From Streptomyces microflavus (GTDB taxonomy: Bacteria; Actinomycetota; Actinomycetes; Streptomycetales; Streptomycetaceae), in NCBI RefSeq assembly GCF_014650075.1, contig NZ_BMUG01000015.1, forward strand, positions 1-64,000: a stretch of 64,000 nt of DNA, written 5' to 3'. This document shows positions 25,920 through 34,834 of this stretch, one piece after another. The position numbers and the translations under genes are program-made. The notes under the pieces were generated by a model. That model was not told where the DNA came from. It made no database searches and was given only the letters and a program-made list of their open reading frames with translations. Every line of letters starts with the position of its first letter. Positions within the stretch are counted from its first letter, which is position 1.

Positions 25920-26088
25920 GTCCACAGCCTACGGAGCGCCAATACGGCGTTCCCTCTGCCGAAAGTCGTAGTGCCAAAGGGCTGGCTCCGCCTTTCGGTA
26001 GATCCACGGCGGATTCCCGTCCGGAAAGGTTCGACCCACAACGATCCGCCAGTGCCCCGACGGGGCCTGATCCGCAGGGACGCCCCTC

Positions 26089-26652
26089 ATGGACTTCCAG
26101 ACCAAGATTCCTACTATCGCCATCCTCGGACCGGCGCTTGTCGCCTTTGCCTTGGTCGCCCTGGCGCGTTACCGCCGCGACGCCTCCGGTTGGAGCGGCG
26201 GTCCGCTCGTGGTGCGCGCCGTCACCGCGCTCTACGCGGCAGCCGTCGCCTCGCTGACCGTCTTCCCGCTATGGATCTACGGTGGCATGTACCGCAACCA
26301 GGCCGAGTGGTACACACAGATCCAGCCGATCCCCCTGCTCATGGCGGACATCACCATGATCCCCAACGTGGCCATGTTCCTCCCCCTCGGCTTCCTGCTG
26401 CCGCTGCTGCGCCCACGCATCACCCTCCGCCGCACCGTCCTGGTCTCAGCGATGGCCAGCCTGAGCATCGAGGCCCTCCAGATGCTCCAGTACATCGCCT
26501 TCGCCAACGGCCGCGCCGTCGACATCAACGACCTCATCGCCAACACCCTCGGCGGCCTTCTTGGATACACGATCCTGCGTACCGCCCAGCGCGCAACCGC
26601 CCCGCGCACCGCGCTGGAGCGGTTCACCCCATCGGCACGCACAGCTGCCTGA
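26089..26652 (+). CDS. VanZ-like membrane protein
   Basis: 187-aa protein with four to five membrane segments (about 9-27, 42-62, 86-107, 115-135 and 152-168). The VanZ signature pieces are present: MIPNVAMFLPLGFLLPLL, SLSIEALQMLQYI and AVDINDLIANTLGGLLGY. VanZ-like proteins confer low-level teicoplanin resistance in some bacteria; most are of unknown function. It is transcribed divergently from the two-component operon, with a 170-base shared region, so regulation by that system is plausible. Confidence 0.85.
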   Translation: MDFQTKIPTIAILGPALVAFALVALARYRRDASGWSGGPLVVRAVTALYAAAVASLTVFPLWIYGGMYRNQAEWYTQIQPIPLLMADITMIPNVAMFLPLGFLLPLLRPRITLRRTVLVSAMASLSIEALQMLQYIAFANGRAVDINDLIANTLGGLLGYTILRTAQRATAPRTALERFTPSARTAA

Positions 26653-26661
26653 CGGATCAGG

Positions 26662-26802
26662 TACGGGCCCTATAAGCGCAAGAATTTGAATGTCCTGGGC
26701 CGCTACAGCTTTACCGCCTCCCAGCCGGTCGAGGGCCTGCGCCCGCTGCGCGACCCGGAAGCCGTCGACCTCGACGACGATGACGACGGCCAGGACGAGT
26801 GA
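26662..26802 (+). pseudogene. C-terminal fragment of a transposase (possibly Tn3-type)
   Basis: An open frame without a start reads YKRKNLNVLGRYSF, then PLRDPEAVDLDDDDDGQDE before the stop at 26802. The acidic tail and the LNVLGRYSF segment resemble the end of Tn3-family TnpA proteins of streptomycetes, from memory. The frame has no proper 5' part, so this is a remnant. Confidence 0.45.
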
Positions 26803-27337
26803 GGGAACCGCCCAGTACATGGTGTCGTTGACCCGGGCGTGGGGGGTGGGCTGGTCACGTGACCGAGCCCCAACCTCGCGGAGGGGGCAGGCGGGCCCCG
26901 TCGGCGTTCGTTGCGACGCCGACTGGGTCCGCCTCCGGTCGGATGCAGGCCCTCCCGGCGTCGGCGGTCCCCGGAGAGTTCTACTTCGAACCCAGGCAGC
27001 ACACGGGAAGAGCCAAGCATCCCAGCGGATACGCCGGCGCCGGGCGGCACAGATGTCCGTCCCGTCGCGGCGTTCGGCTGGTCGCGGTGGGCTGGCGCCC
27101 TCGCCCGGCCGTCCCGGCGGGCGTCACCTCGTAACGGTGGGCCCCCGACGTTGTCGGCGCTGGTGTCGACCGCGCCCGTCGCCCGGGCGGCCTTGAGCTG
27201 GTCACGGAAGCCCGCGTAGAAGACGCCCGGCCCCTCGGTACCCCCAGCGGCCGCCAGTGACCTGTGCGGGGTCTTTCGGGCCCGGTACCCTCTCTCATCG
27301 CCCGCCGTCAGCCGACGGTGCAGGCCAAAGGCGGCTT
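26803..27337. other. Gene-poor stretch
   Basis: No convincing gene. One leftward frame contains GVFYAGFRDQLKAARATGAV (27150-27230), which looks like a piece of real protein. It is flanked by low-complexity Arg/Pro sequence, so I treat it as a possible remnant only. Confidence 0.35.
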
Positions 27338-28303
27338 CTACCGCTGTGGGGCATCCATGTGCAGGCGGATGGTGGTGCCCTGGTCGGGGGTGGAGCGGAT
27401 TTCGACGAGGTCGCAGAGCTGGTGTGCGAGCCACAGGCCCCGACCGCCGACCTGGTTCGCTTCGGGGCGGGTGCGGCCAGTCATCGCGTCGGGGATGTAG
27501 CCGGAGTCGCGGAGCTCGCACAGGAAAGTCTCGTCCTGGGCCCAGGTGCGCAGGGTGCCGTGGCCCCCGCCGTGGCGGATGCTGTTCGTCGCGATCTCGG
27601 TGACGGCGACGGCGAGCTTCGCCAGCCGGTCCTCGGTCACGCCGGCGTCGGTGGCGCATTGGGAGACCTTCGAGCGGATCGCGCCCAGGTCGCCGTGCGT
27701 GTAGCTCAGCTCCTGGAACGGATCGCACGGGGCGTCCAGGTCGTCGAAGGCGTACTCCTCACCGGTGAGGTAGACCTCGTTGAGCGTGTACTGGCCGTCG
27801 CGGTGGATCTGCGGGTGGCAGCGGGACAGGGAACGCAGAGCGTCCTGGTCCTCGTCGGCAGCATCGTAGGGGCACAGCATCGACCATGTGCTGCTGCGCG
27901 CGAAGGCCCGGTTCATCAGCCACTCGTGGTAGCGGAGCTCGGAGAGGTGTGCGGCACTGCGTGCTTGGCGCCAGGCGGTTTCGCCGATGCCCCGTACGGG
28001 TCGGCCGCCTTCTCCGCGCTGGTGCATCCAGGCGGACCAGGCGGCGATGTGCCGGCCGGGGTTCGGGCCGGCCGTCGTGGCGTCGACGAAGGTGACGGCT
28101 GATTCGTCGGCGAGTTCACCGCGCAGGAGTGAGGTCTTGTCCTCGGGAACCGCGACGACCACAGCCTCATCGGCCTCCAGTGCCTCGTGGATGTAGTCCA
28201 GGGTCCCGGACAGGAACTGGTCCTGCCCGCGGTACGGGTACAGCTCGTGGCGGAACGGGGCGCCGTGGGGACGAGACGGTGTCGGGGGCATAGTCTCGGT
28301 CAT
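27338..28303 (-). CDS. MEDS-domain anti-sigma-type ATP-binding regulator
   Basis: 321-aa protein. The N-terminal part (about 15-170) matches the MEDS domain (FRHELYPYRGQDQFLSG, ADEAVVVAVPEDKTSLLR). The C-terminal part (about 200-315) is a GHKL/HATPase_c_2 fold of the RsbW/SpoIIAB group with an N box EIATNSIRHGGG and a G box VGGRGLWLAHQLCD. Such proteins are serine kinases or anti-sigma regulators in partner-switching systems. Its ATG overlaps the stop of the upstream MEDS-STAS gene (ATGA), indicating that the two products act together. Confidence 0.88.
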   Translation of the reverse strand: MTETMPPTPSRPHGAPFRHELYPYRGQDQFLSGTLDYIHEALEADEAVVVAVPEDKTSLLRGELADESAVTFVDATTAGPNPGRHIAAWSAWMHQRGEGGRPVRGIGETAWRQARSAAHLSELRYHEWLMNRAFARSSTWSMLCPYDAADEDQDALRSLSRCHPQIHRDGQYTLNEVYLTGEEYAFDDLDAPCDPFQELSYTHGDLGAIRSKVSQCATDAGVTEDRLAKLAVAVTEIATNSIRHGGGHGTLRTWAQDETFLCELRDSGYIPDAMTGRTRPEANQVGGRGLWLAHQLCDLVEIRSTPDQGTTIRLHMDAPQR

Positions 28304-29100
28304 GCCGCCATCACCACCGGCACGTCCGCGGTGGCATAGCCCGCGAGGTCCCAGCACAGGCGCACAATCTCGTTGGCACCTTCCACGACGATTCGACGCT
28401 CCGGCAGGTGGCGGGCCGCGTCGACGAGAGCGTGCATGCCGGCGGCATCGATCATCTCCACGGCGTCGAACCTCAGCTTCACGGTGGGTGTGCGCCGCGT
28501 GGCGGCGCGGACTGCGGCGTTGAACGCCGTCGCGCACTCCGAGTCGACCACTCCGTCCACACCCCAGCTGTCCGTGCCTGTGCTGAACATCCGGAAAGCC
28601 GGACGCGCCGCACGTTTGCCCGTCTCCTGCGGATGCACACACGCCACGTGTTCCAGCGTAGACGCCTCCCACTGGGCCGTCCTGAACACGCACACCACGA
28701 TCGCGCCGCTTTCCGCAGCGAACTCATCGAGCTTCAGCTCCCGTGCCAGCAGTTCCTCGGCGTCACCGGGCGCCGTGACCGGTATCCGCTCGGCAAGGAC
28801 GCGCACCGACCGGAAGCCCTCACGCACCGCGGCACGGGTCTCCCGCCGTACGGCGGCCAGCATCACATCGGTATCGGCCCGGTCCGGAAGATCAAGGATC
28901 ACCGAGGTCGTGGGGAGGCGGTCTCGCCGTACTGCAACGGTGCCGAGCGACCCGATGACCACGACCTTGTCCCCGTACAGAGCTCCATCGGCCACATAGG
29001 AACGCGCACCAGCGAACGCGTCACCCGGATCCACGCGCCAGCAGACGTGGTCACCGAGCTCGACCTCGTCCAACGTCGCCAAAGCCCGCGCCGATCTCAC
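28300..29100 (-). CDS. MEDS plus STAS domain anti-sigma-antagonist-like protein
   Basis: 266-aa protein if started at the GTG at 29100, which has GGAAGGGG just upstream; GTG/ATG starts at 29142 or 29124 are alternatives. A MEDS domain (LGDHVCWRVDPGDAF onward) is followed by a STAS region with VKLRFDAVEMIDAAGMHALVDAA. Asp/Ala occupy the place of the usual phosphorylatable Ser (DAAG versus DSSG), so regulation by phosphorylation is doubtful. STAS proteins bind the RsbW-type kinase. Here the partner is clearly the overlapping downstream gene. A sigma factor is not present nearby. Confidence 0.82.
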   Translation of the reverse strand: MRSARALATLDEVELGDHVCWRVDPGDAFAGARSYVADGALYGDKVVVIGSLGTVAVRRDRLPTTSVILDLPDRADTDVMLAAVRRETRAAVREGFRSVRVLAERIPVTAPGDAEELLARELKLDEFAAESGAIVVCVFRTAQWEASTLEHVACVHPQETGKRAARPAFRMFSTGTDSWGVDGVVDSECATAFNAAVRAATRRTPTVKLRFDAVEMIDAAGMHALVDAARHLPERRIVVEGANEIVRLCWDLAGYATADVPVVMAA

Positions 29101-29910
29101 CCCGACCCCTTCCAACGCCAACATGACCTGCGAACACAGCACAATACTGGGCTACAGCAAGTGCCCGTAAGCCGGAACGACGAACCCGCCCTGCGGTCAA
29201 CATGGGGCGCGGTGTCGCGAGCGGATTCGTGCCCTGTGTCCGGCCCGCGCTCCGGACGCGGTCGAGCTGGACGAGGACAGAGACGGCGCTGTGCAGAAGT
29301 GAGGGGCGGGCTCCATCCCTGGCCCGCACCAGCGTGGGCAACGGAGGTCGGGAGCAGTCGCGGACCGTCCGGGCGTAGATGATCATGCCGACCAAGCCCT
29401 CGCGGTCGTCGTTAGTCGTGGGCCCAGTCGAGCGTGCGGGGCTTGCCGGTGGTGTGCCGGATGGAGGTAGCGCAGCGGGCCAGCCGCGTGTGGAGGTGCG
29501 AACGAGACAAGCCGGGGGCGGCGGCGGATCTTGCCCTCCACCGTCGGCAGGGCCCGGGTGCCCGCACGCCAGAACGTGGCGTCCGTACGGCGGAATACCG
29601 TCCAGGTCCCGGCCAGCCAGCATTCAAACGATCCCGCGCGCGAGAGTGTCGGCGAACTACGCACCCCCGGCGCTGCCCGTTTGACGTGGGCCTTTGTCCG
29701 CGACACGGCTGCTAGAGGCGGCGGCAGCCGCCGTGCCAGTCGCGGCTGTCCTGGTGCGCGGGAGCCGGGCGGTCCTGGCCTGGGGCCTGCTGGCCGGAGC
29801 GCTGACCGGGCACCTCTTCATCAGGTCCGCTCGCCCGGCCCGTAGATCGGTTCCGTGAGCCCCCTGGTGGGTGGGCCGGCCCCCTGGAGTGCTGGGTGCG
29901 GGAAAGCGCG
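29101..29910. other. Gene-poor stretch with decayed coding traces
   Basis: About 800 bases without an intact gene. Leftward frames include TGKPRTLDWAHD (about 29410-29440) followed in another frame by GMIIYARTVRDCSRPPLPTL (about 29320-29395). They look like consecutive pieces of one broken gene. I do not recognise the family. The rest is Arg/Pro-rich shadow sequence. Confidence 0.35.
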
Positions 29911-29937
29911 AAGGACCCCGGCCGGGCCGGGGTCCTT
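29911..29937. terminator. Hairpin downstream of the SulP gene
   Basis: AAGGACCCCGGCC (29911-29923) pairs with GGCCGGGGTCCTT (29925-29937); in practice the centre forms a 3-7 base loop. It is followed by CGGGTTTT on the plus strand. It lies 21 bases beyond the SulP stop, so it likely terminates that gene. Confidence 0.75.
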
Positions 29938-29957
29938 CGGGTTTTACCGTGCTGATC

Positions 29958-31460
29958 TCAGTGGCTGGTGAGTTCGCCGGTGAGCTTGCCGTGAAGATCG
30001 GCGCTCAGGTCGTTCAGCCCGGTGATCTCCACGGTCTTGCCGCGCTGCTTGTACTTGGTCTCGATCGCGTCCAGGGCCGCCACGGAGGAGGCGTCCCAGA
30101 CATGGGCCGCGGACAGGTCGATGACAATCTTGTCCGGGTCGCCGGCGTAGTCGAACTGTCCGACGAGGTCGTTGGAGGAGGCGAAGAACAGCTCGCCGGT
30201 GACCCGGTAGACGACCGTGGTGCCGTCGGGGTCGAGGACGCTGTGCACGCGGGCGAGGTGGGCGACGCGCTTGGCGAAGATGACCATGGCGGTGATCGAG
30301 CCGACGACGACGCCGATGGCGAGGTTGTCGGTGGCGACCACGCAGATCACGGTGATGCCCATGACGGCGATCTCACCGGCCGGCATCCGCTTCAGCGTCT
30401 TTGGTGCGATGGAGTGCCAGTCGAACGTGGCGAAGGCCACCATCACCATCACAGCGACCAAGGCAGCCATGGGGATGTCGGAGACGACCGGCCCGAAGAC
30501 GATGCACAGCACCATCAGGAACACGCCCGCCAGGAACGTGGAGAGGCGGGTGCGGGCGCCGGAGACCTTCACGTTGATCATCGTCTGGCCGATCATGGCG
30601 CAGCCGCCCATACCGCCGAAGAAGCCGGTGACGATGTTGGCGATGCCCTGACCGATGGACTCCCGGGTCTTGGAGGAGTGGGTGTCGGTGATGTCGTCGA
30701 CCAGCTTCGCCGTCATCAGCGACTCCATCAGCCCGACCAGCGCCATGGCGAAGGCGTACGGAGCGATGGTGGTCAGGGTGTCCAGGGTGAAAGGCACGTC
30801 CGGCAGGCCCGGCACCGGCAGCGAGGAGGGCAGTTCGCCCTTGTCGCCGACGGTCGGCACCGCGATCCCGGCCGCGACCGTGATGACGGTCAGGATGACG
30901 ATCGCCACGAGCGGGGCCGGGATCACCTTGGTGACCTTCGGGAAGAACACCATCAGAGCCAGGCCGCCGATGATCAGCGGGTACACCGCCCACGGCACGT
31001 CGTGCATCTCGGGCACCTGCGCCATGAAGATCAGGATCGCGAGCGCATTGACGAAACCGACCATCACCGAACGCGGCACGAACCGCATCAGCTTCGCCAC
31101 CCCGAGCGCACCCAGGACCACCTGGATGACACCGGCCAGGATGACGGCGGCGATCAGGTAACCCAGGCCGTGCTCACGGTTGAGCGGCGCGATGACCAGG
31201 GCGATGGCGCCGGTCGCGGCGGAGATCATCGCGCGGCGGCCGCCGACGATCGAGATGACCACGGCCATGGTGAACGAGGCGAACAGGCCGACCGCCGGGT
31301 CGACCCCGGCGATGATCGAGAAGGAGATCGCCTCAGGGATCAGCGCCAGGGCGACGACCAGACCCGCGAGGACCTCGGTACGCCAGACCTTGGGATTGTT
31401 CAGCCAGTCGGGCTTGAGGCCGCGCAGCCGCGCGGGGGGAGTCACAGCAGCAGAAGACAA
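29958..31460 (-). CDS. SulP-family anion transporter with STAS domain
   Basis: About 500-aa SLC26/SulP transporter. Ten or more membrane segments cover residues about 25-385, with the family motif region IPEAISFSIIAGVDPAVGLFAS near the start and GFFGGMGGCAMIGQT in the middle. A cytoplasmic C-terminal STAS domain (about 400-495) contains YAGDPDKIVIDLSAAHVWDASSVAALD. Members carry sulfate, bicarbonate or other anions; the substrate here cannot be told. The first codon appears to be TTG at 31460, with a weak ribosome site. A MerR gene is divergent upstream, with a dyad operator between, suggesting direct control. Confidence 0.88.
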   Translation of the reverse strand: MSSAAVTPPARLRGLKPDWLNNPKVWRTEVLAGLVVALALIPEAISFSIIAGVDPAVGLFASFTMAVVISIVGGRRAMISAATGAIALVIAPLNREHGLGYLIAAVILAGVIQVVLGALGVAKLMRFVPRSVMVGFVNALAILIFMAQVPEMHDVPWAVYPLIIGGLALMVFFPKVTKVIPAPLVAIVILTVITVAAGIAVPTVGDKGELPSSLPVPGLPDVPFTLDTLTTIAPYAFAMALVGLMESLMTAKLVDDITDTHSSKTRESIGQGIANIVTGFFGGMGGCAMIGQTMINVKVSGARTRLSTFLAGVFLMVLCIVFGPVVSDIPMAALVAVMVMVAFATFDWHSIAPKTLKRMPAGEIAVMGITVICVVATDNLAIGVVVGSITAMVIFAKRVAHLARVHSVLDPDGTTVVYRVTGELFFASSNDLVGQFDYAGDPDKIVIDLSAAHVWDASSVAALDAIETKYKQRGKTVEITGLNDLSADLHGKLTGELTSH

Positions 31461-31778
31461 GGAGATGCGTACCTGTCGTGCTCGGGCACACCGCCGGACG
31501 GGCCGGGGCGTGCGGGAGGAGGCGCGGGAGACCGGCCGGCATCCCGCGGGCGGCCCGAGGCGGGCCGGGAAGTCGTGGAGGGCGCGAACCGGGGGCCTGG
31601 GCGGTGCCCGGCCGGGCAGCTCACGTCCTAGGGCGAAGGGTCACGGCGGGCAGGCGGCGGCGATCGGCGTCATGGGCTCGCGCACGCTCTCTCCTGCAAG
31701 AATCGGATCTTCGCCGGGGGCACCATCGGCCCCGGAAACGGCAGTAACGGGGCGGCCGGGCCGCCCTCGCCATCATCA

Positions 31779-31799
31779 ACTCTACCTTAACGTTAGAGT
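31779..31799. promoter_or_regulatory. Candidate MerR operator
   Basis: A dyad ACTCTA...TAGAGT with the inner palindrome TTAACGTTA sits in the SulP-MerR intergenic region. MerR regulators bind such dyads inside promoters with long -35/-10 spacing. The assignment is by position and symmetry only. Confidence 0.5.
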
Positions 31800-31861
31800 A
31801 GAGGTTGGTGGGGCCGCACGGGACGCGGTCCGCCATGAGGAGAAGGGCCAGGGACACGGGC

Positions 31862-32275
31862 GTGGACGACAAGCACATGCAGATCGGCGAGGTCGCCGCG
31901 CGGACGGAGCTGTCCCTGCGCACCATCCGCCACTACGAGGAGACCGGCCTGGTCATCCCCTCCGCCCGCTCCCAGGGCGGCTTCCGCCTCTACACCGAGA
32001 CCGACATCGCCCGCCTGATGGTCATCCGCCGGATGAAGCCGCTCGGCTTCACCCTGGACCAGATGCGCGACCTCCTGGACGCCACCGACCGCCTCGACAG
32101 CGACGACGCCCTCGACACCGGCGAGCGCGAGACCCTGCTCGAGCGCGTGCGGACCTACCAGCAAGCCGCCGCCGAGCAGGTGGAGAAACTGCGCATCCAG
32201 CTGGAACGCGCAGAGGACTCCGCCACCACCCTGGCCGCCCGCCTGAAGCAGAACGCTTCCGCCACTCGCCCCTGA
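31862..32275 (+). CDS. MerR-family regulator
   Basis: 137-aa regulator. The N-terminal winged helix is typical: MQIGEVAARTELSLRTIRHYEETGLVIPSAR, then GGFRLYTETDIARLMVIRRMKPLGF. A C-terminal coiled coil follows (about 75-130, YQQAAAEQVEKLRIQLERA). No metal-binding cysteines are present, so it senses something other than metals or uses the coiled coil alone. GTG 31862 is used, with GGAGAAGGG upstream; an ATG at 31877 is possible. Divergent from SulP, with a dyad between, it probably controls that transporter and itself. Confidence 0.88.
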   Translation: MDDKHMQIGEVAARTELSLRTIRHYEETGLVIPSARSQGGFRLYTETDIARLMVIRRMKPLGFTLDQMRDLLDATDRLDSDDALDTGERETLLERVRTYQQAAAEQVEKLRIQLERAEDSATTLAARLKQNASATRP

Positions 32276-32473
32276 ACCCGTCGGTTCCTCTATACGCAGC
32301 TCCACGAAACTTCTTACAACCCGAGAAGGGCTCACTGCGGGATTAGGTAGACGCTGCTCTCGTGTCCGTCGCGCGTTGTGGGGAGAACCCGGGCGCCGGG
32401 CAAGGGTGCGCCCGATGGCGACAGGTGGATTCACCTGCTTACCGTCGATCGGCCGCCCGGCGCACTGGCGCCG
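32276..32473. other. Spacer between MerR and NhaA genes
   Basis: About 200 bases between convergent genes. No gene and no strong hairpin seen. Confidence 0.4.
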
Positions 32474-33721
32474 TCAGGTTTTCTCGGGTGCCGTTTCTCC
32501 GGAGGCAGGCTGCTGCTTGGTGAGACGGCCGTAGTGCCGGCTGCGGCGGCCCAGGACGAGGGCTGCCAGCAGCGACGCGGCGAAGGAAGCGAGGAAAATT
32601 GCCCCCTTGGCGTCCGTGAGGTGGGCGTCGCTGGTGTAGGAGAGTTCGGCGATCAGCAGGGAGACGGTGAAGCCGATGCCGGCGAGGATGCCGATCCCTG
32701 CGATGTCCGGCCAGGCGAGACGGGGGTTGAGTTGGGCGCTGGTGAACCGGCTGGCCAGCCAGGTGGCACCGAATATTCCGAGGAACTTGCCGACGAGGAG
32801 ACCGGCGAGGACACCCCAGGTGACGGTGGAGGAGAAGAACCCGTGTGCGCCGGAGAGGGAGACTCCGGCTGCCATCAGCGCGAAGACGGGCAGTGCGATT
32901 CCGGCGGAGAACGGGCGAAGTACCTCTTCCGCCCGGTGCGATGGCGAGGTGGACTCTTCTCCTTGGGCCCGGGTGCGCATCAGCAGGCCCATGGCGACGC
33001 CGGCGATCGTGGCATGGACGCCGGAGGCATGCACCAACGTCCAGATCACGGCGGCGAGCGGGGCGAACAGCAGCCATCCCGGCACCCTGGCGCGCACCCT
33101 TCTGACAGTCCGGCCGGAGCCGTTCTGAAGGTAGCCGAACACCGCCAGGCCCAGGGCGGCCAGGGCGAGGGTGGCGAGGTTGAGGCCGGTGGTGTAGGCG
33201 ACGGCGATGACCAAGACGGCGACCATGTCGTCGACGGTGGCCAGGGTGAGGAGGAAAGTGCGCAGCGGGGTGGGCAAGTGCCGGCCGACGACGGCCAGGA
33301 CGGCAAGGGCGAAGGCGATGTCGGTGGCCATCGGGATGCCCCACCCGCCGGCTGCCTCCCCGCCGGAGGGGGCGGTGATAGCGAGGAAGATCAAGGCGGG
33401 GACCACGACGCCGCCGATCGCGGCCGCAATCGGGAGGGCGGCTCGGCGCGGGTCGCGCAGCTCCCCGTGGATGATCTCTTGTTTGAGTTCGTTGCCAACG
33501 ATGAAGAAGAAGACGGCCAACAACCCGTCCGCGGCCCAGGTTTCAACGGAGAGGTTCAGATGCAGGGCTGCGGGGCCGAAGGTGAAGGAGCGCAGGGACT
33601 CGTAGGAGTCGGCGAGGGGCGAGTTCGCCCAGGCCAGTGCCAGAACGGCCGCGCCGATCAGGAGTGATCCGCTGACCGCGTCCAGACGTAGGGCAGCGGT
33701 GATGCGCGAAGCGGCAGACAT
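32474..33721 (-). CDS. nhaA: NhaA-type Na+/H+ antiporter
   Basis: 415-aa antiporter with about 12 membrane segments. The ion-binding pair is D164-D165 in LATVDDMVAVLVIA, matching D163/D164 of E. coli NhaA. Other NhaA hallmarks are FFFIVGNELKQEIIHGEL, GWGIPMATDIAFALAVL and GIGFTVSLLIAELSY. It exchanges Na+ for protons across the cytoplasmic membrane at high pH or salt. Length is normal. It is monocistronic as far as can be seen. Confidence 0.95.
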   Translation of the reverse strand: MSAASRITAALRLDAVSGSLLIGAAVLALAWANSPLADSYESLRSFTFGPAALHLNLSVETWAADGLLAVFFFIVGNELKQEIIHGELRDPRRAALPIAAAIGGVVVPALIFLAITAPSGGEAAGGWGIPMATDIAFALAVLAVVGRHLPTPLRTFLLTLATVDDMVAVLVIAVAYTTGLNLATLALAALGLAVFGYLQNGSGRTVRRVRARVPGWLLFAPLAAVIWTLVHASGVHATIAGVAMGLLMRTRAQGEESTSPSHRAEEVLRPFSAGIALPVFALMAAGVSLSGAHGFFSSTVTWGVLAGLLVGKFLGIFGATWLASRFTSAQLNPRLAWPDIAGIGILAGIGFTVSLLIAELSYTSDAHLTDAKGAIFLASFAASLLAALVLGRRSRHYGRLTKQQPASGETAPEKT

Positions 33722-33807
33722 GAAGGGAGAATCTCCAACCGTGCGAAGGGGCGCATGGCAGTACGCCGGCGTTTGCCGGTGGGTGCTGCCGAGAGGATGC
33801 GGTGGGC

Positions 33808-33960
33808 TCAGCCGGAAGTCTGCGGCGGGCAGACGCTCATCATCGCGCCCCAGGTACTGACATAGCCGTTCGTACCGATGGGTCGGCGCTCCAACGACTC
33901 GGCGCGACAGAGGCGCGCATCGAGTGGTGAGAGAGGCTCTATGGCGGAATGGTCGCGCAT
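33808..33960 (-). CDS. 50-aa peptide behind an iron-box-like site
   Basis: Short ORF starting MRDHSAIEPLSPLDARLC and ending GAMMSVCPPQTSG. GAGAGGGAGAGGG lies just before the ATG at 33960. It has no membrane segment. A polar leader-like N-terminus and a small aromatic/hydrophobic C-terminus with one Cys give it a precursor-peptide look, but no modification enzymes are near. The TTAGGC-AA-GCCTAA site 32 bases upstream suggests iron control. It may equally be a non-functional ORF. Confidence 0.4.
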   Translation of the reverse strand: MRDHSAIEPLSPLDARLCRAESLERRPIGTNGYVSTWGAMMSVCPPQTSG

Positions 33961-33991
33961 CGTGCCCTCTCCCTCTCGCTGTCCTGTTTCC

Positions 33992-34005
33992 TTAGGCAAG
34001 CCTAA
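33992..34005. promoter_or_regulatory. Iron-box-like operator (DmdR/IdeR type)
   Basis: TTAGGCAAGCCTAA is a 6-2-6 palindrome resembling the TTAGG-TTAGGCTAA-CCTAA iron boxes that DmdR1/IdeR bind upstream of siderophore genes. It could act leftward on the 50-aa ORF. Confidence 0.55.
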
Positions 34006-34302
34006 CAACATGCGGTCACTGGTTGGGGAGGCTGCTTGTGCGGTGTTCGCGGGGCTGAACAGTCGCGCTCCATGTGGGGGGTTGGATCCGGCGGAGTCTT
34101 TCAGGCGGTCTCGCCCCTAGGATGGAGAAACGCGCTGCGGTGGGCGCTGGTGTGCCGGGAAGCCTGGTCGGCGTCGGGGGACAGCCGTCTCTCGGTCTGG
34201 GCGCACCCCGGGGAGTTTGGTCATGCACGACGATCCGCTGCATCGGCGTTCCGTTCACGTGTCCGCATCGCCTTTGTGTCAGTGGCGGGCAGGGGCGAGC
34301 GG

Positions 34303-34809
34303 GTGAAGCCGTTCCGTGATCGTCGGTCGGCAGTCGCACTGGGGCTGGCTTTGGTGGTTGCCGCGTTGTGGGCCGGGACGCTTTTGCGGGAAGAGGTGCT
34401 GCGCATCCTGTGTCTGTGCGCAGCTGCCGTCGGACTGCGGGTGGCTCTGGTAAACATCTGGCCGGGCGTCCATCCCCGGTTGTACGGCGGGCCGTCTCAG
34501 CGGGTTACTGCCGGGCAGTCCGTTGTCAGGGTCCTGGTACAAGGTGAGATCAACGGGGCCAGTATGGCGAGGACAGCCCACCGGGTGGCCGATCTGCTCG
34601 GTCCGGAAACCCAGCAGATCTGTATCGACTTCCATACGGTCACCGGCCTGAGCGAGGACGGCGCCCGGGAACTGGGCAGCTTCATTCGCACCGCGCGGCA
34701 CCAGGGCGTCCTGACAGTCATCAATGGGGCCTCTCCCTCAGTGCGCAGCTCTCTGCGACAGGCTGAACTCGACCACCTTGTGACCTATGCCGGGCCCAGG
34801 CATACCTGA
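34303..34809 (+). CDS. Membrane-anchored STAS-domain protein
   Basis: 168-aa protein: two short hydrophobic stretches (about 11-28 and 33-52), then a STAS-like domain with VVRVLVQGEINGASM, QQICIDFHTVTGLSEDGARELGSFIRTARHQGVL and VINGASPSVRSSLRQAEL. The normal DS/T phosphorylation motif reads GLSEDGA, so Ser is roughly in place. STAS proteins antagonise anti-sigma factors or sense small ligands. GTG 34303 is chosen because upstream sequence is not protein-like and the mature part begins there. It overlaps the coding frame of the next gene's long ORF but ends before that gene's preferred ATG. Confidence 0.7.
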   Translation: MKPFRDRRSAVALGLALVVAALWAGTLLREEVLRILCLCAAAVGLRVALVNIWPGVHPRLYGGPSQRVTAGQSVVRVLVQGEINGASMARTAHRVADLLGPETQQICIDFHTVTGLSEDGARELGSFIRTARHQGVLTVINGASPSVRSSLRQAELDHLVTYAGPRHT

Positions 34810-34834
34810 CATCGCCTCACGGAGGAGGCGCAGC

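Noticed and set aside
29871..31631. 586-aa rightward ORF, His/Asp-rich
   Set aside because: Antisense shadow of the SulP gene; composition is highly biased and the minus frame has a clear transporter family.
32378..33667. 429-aa rightward Gly/Asp-rich ORF
   Set aside because: Antisense shadow of nhaA.
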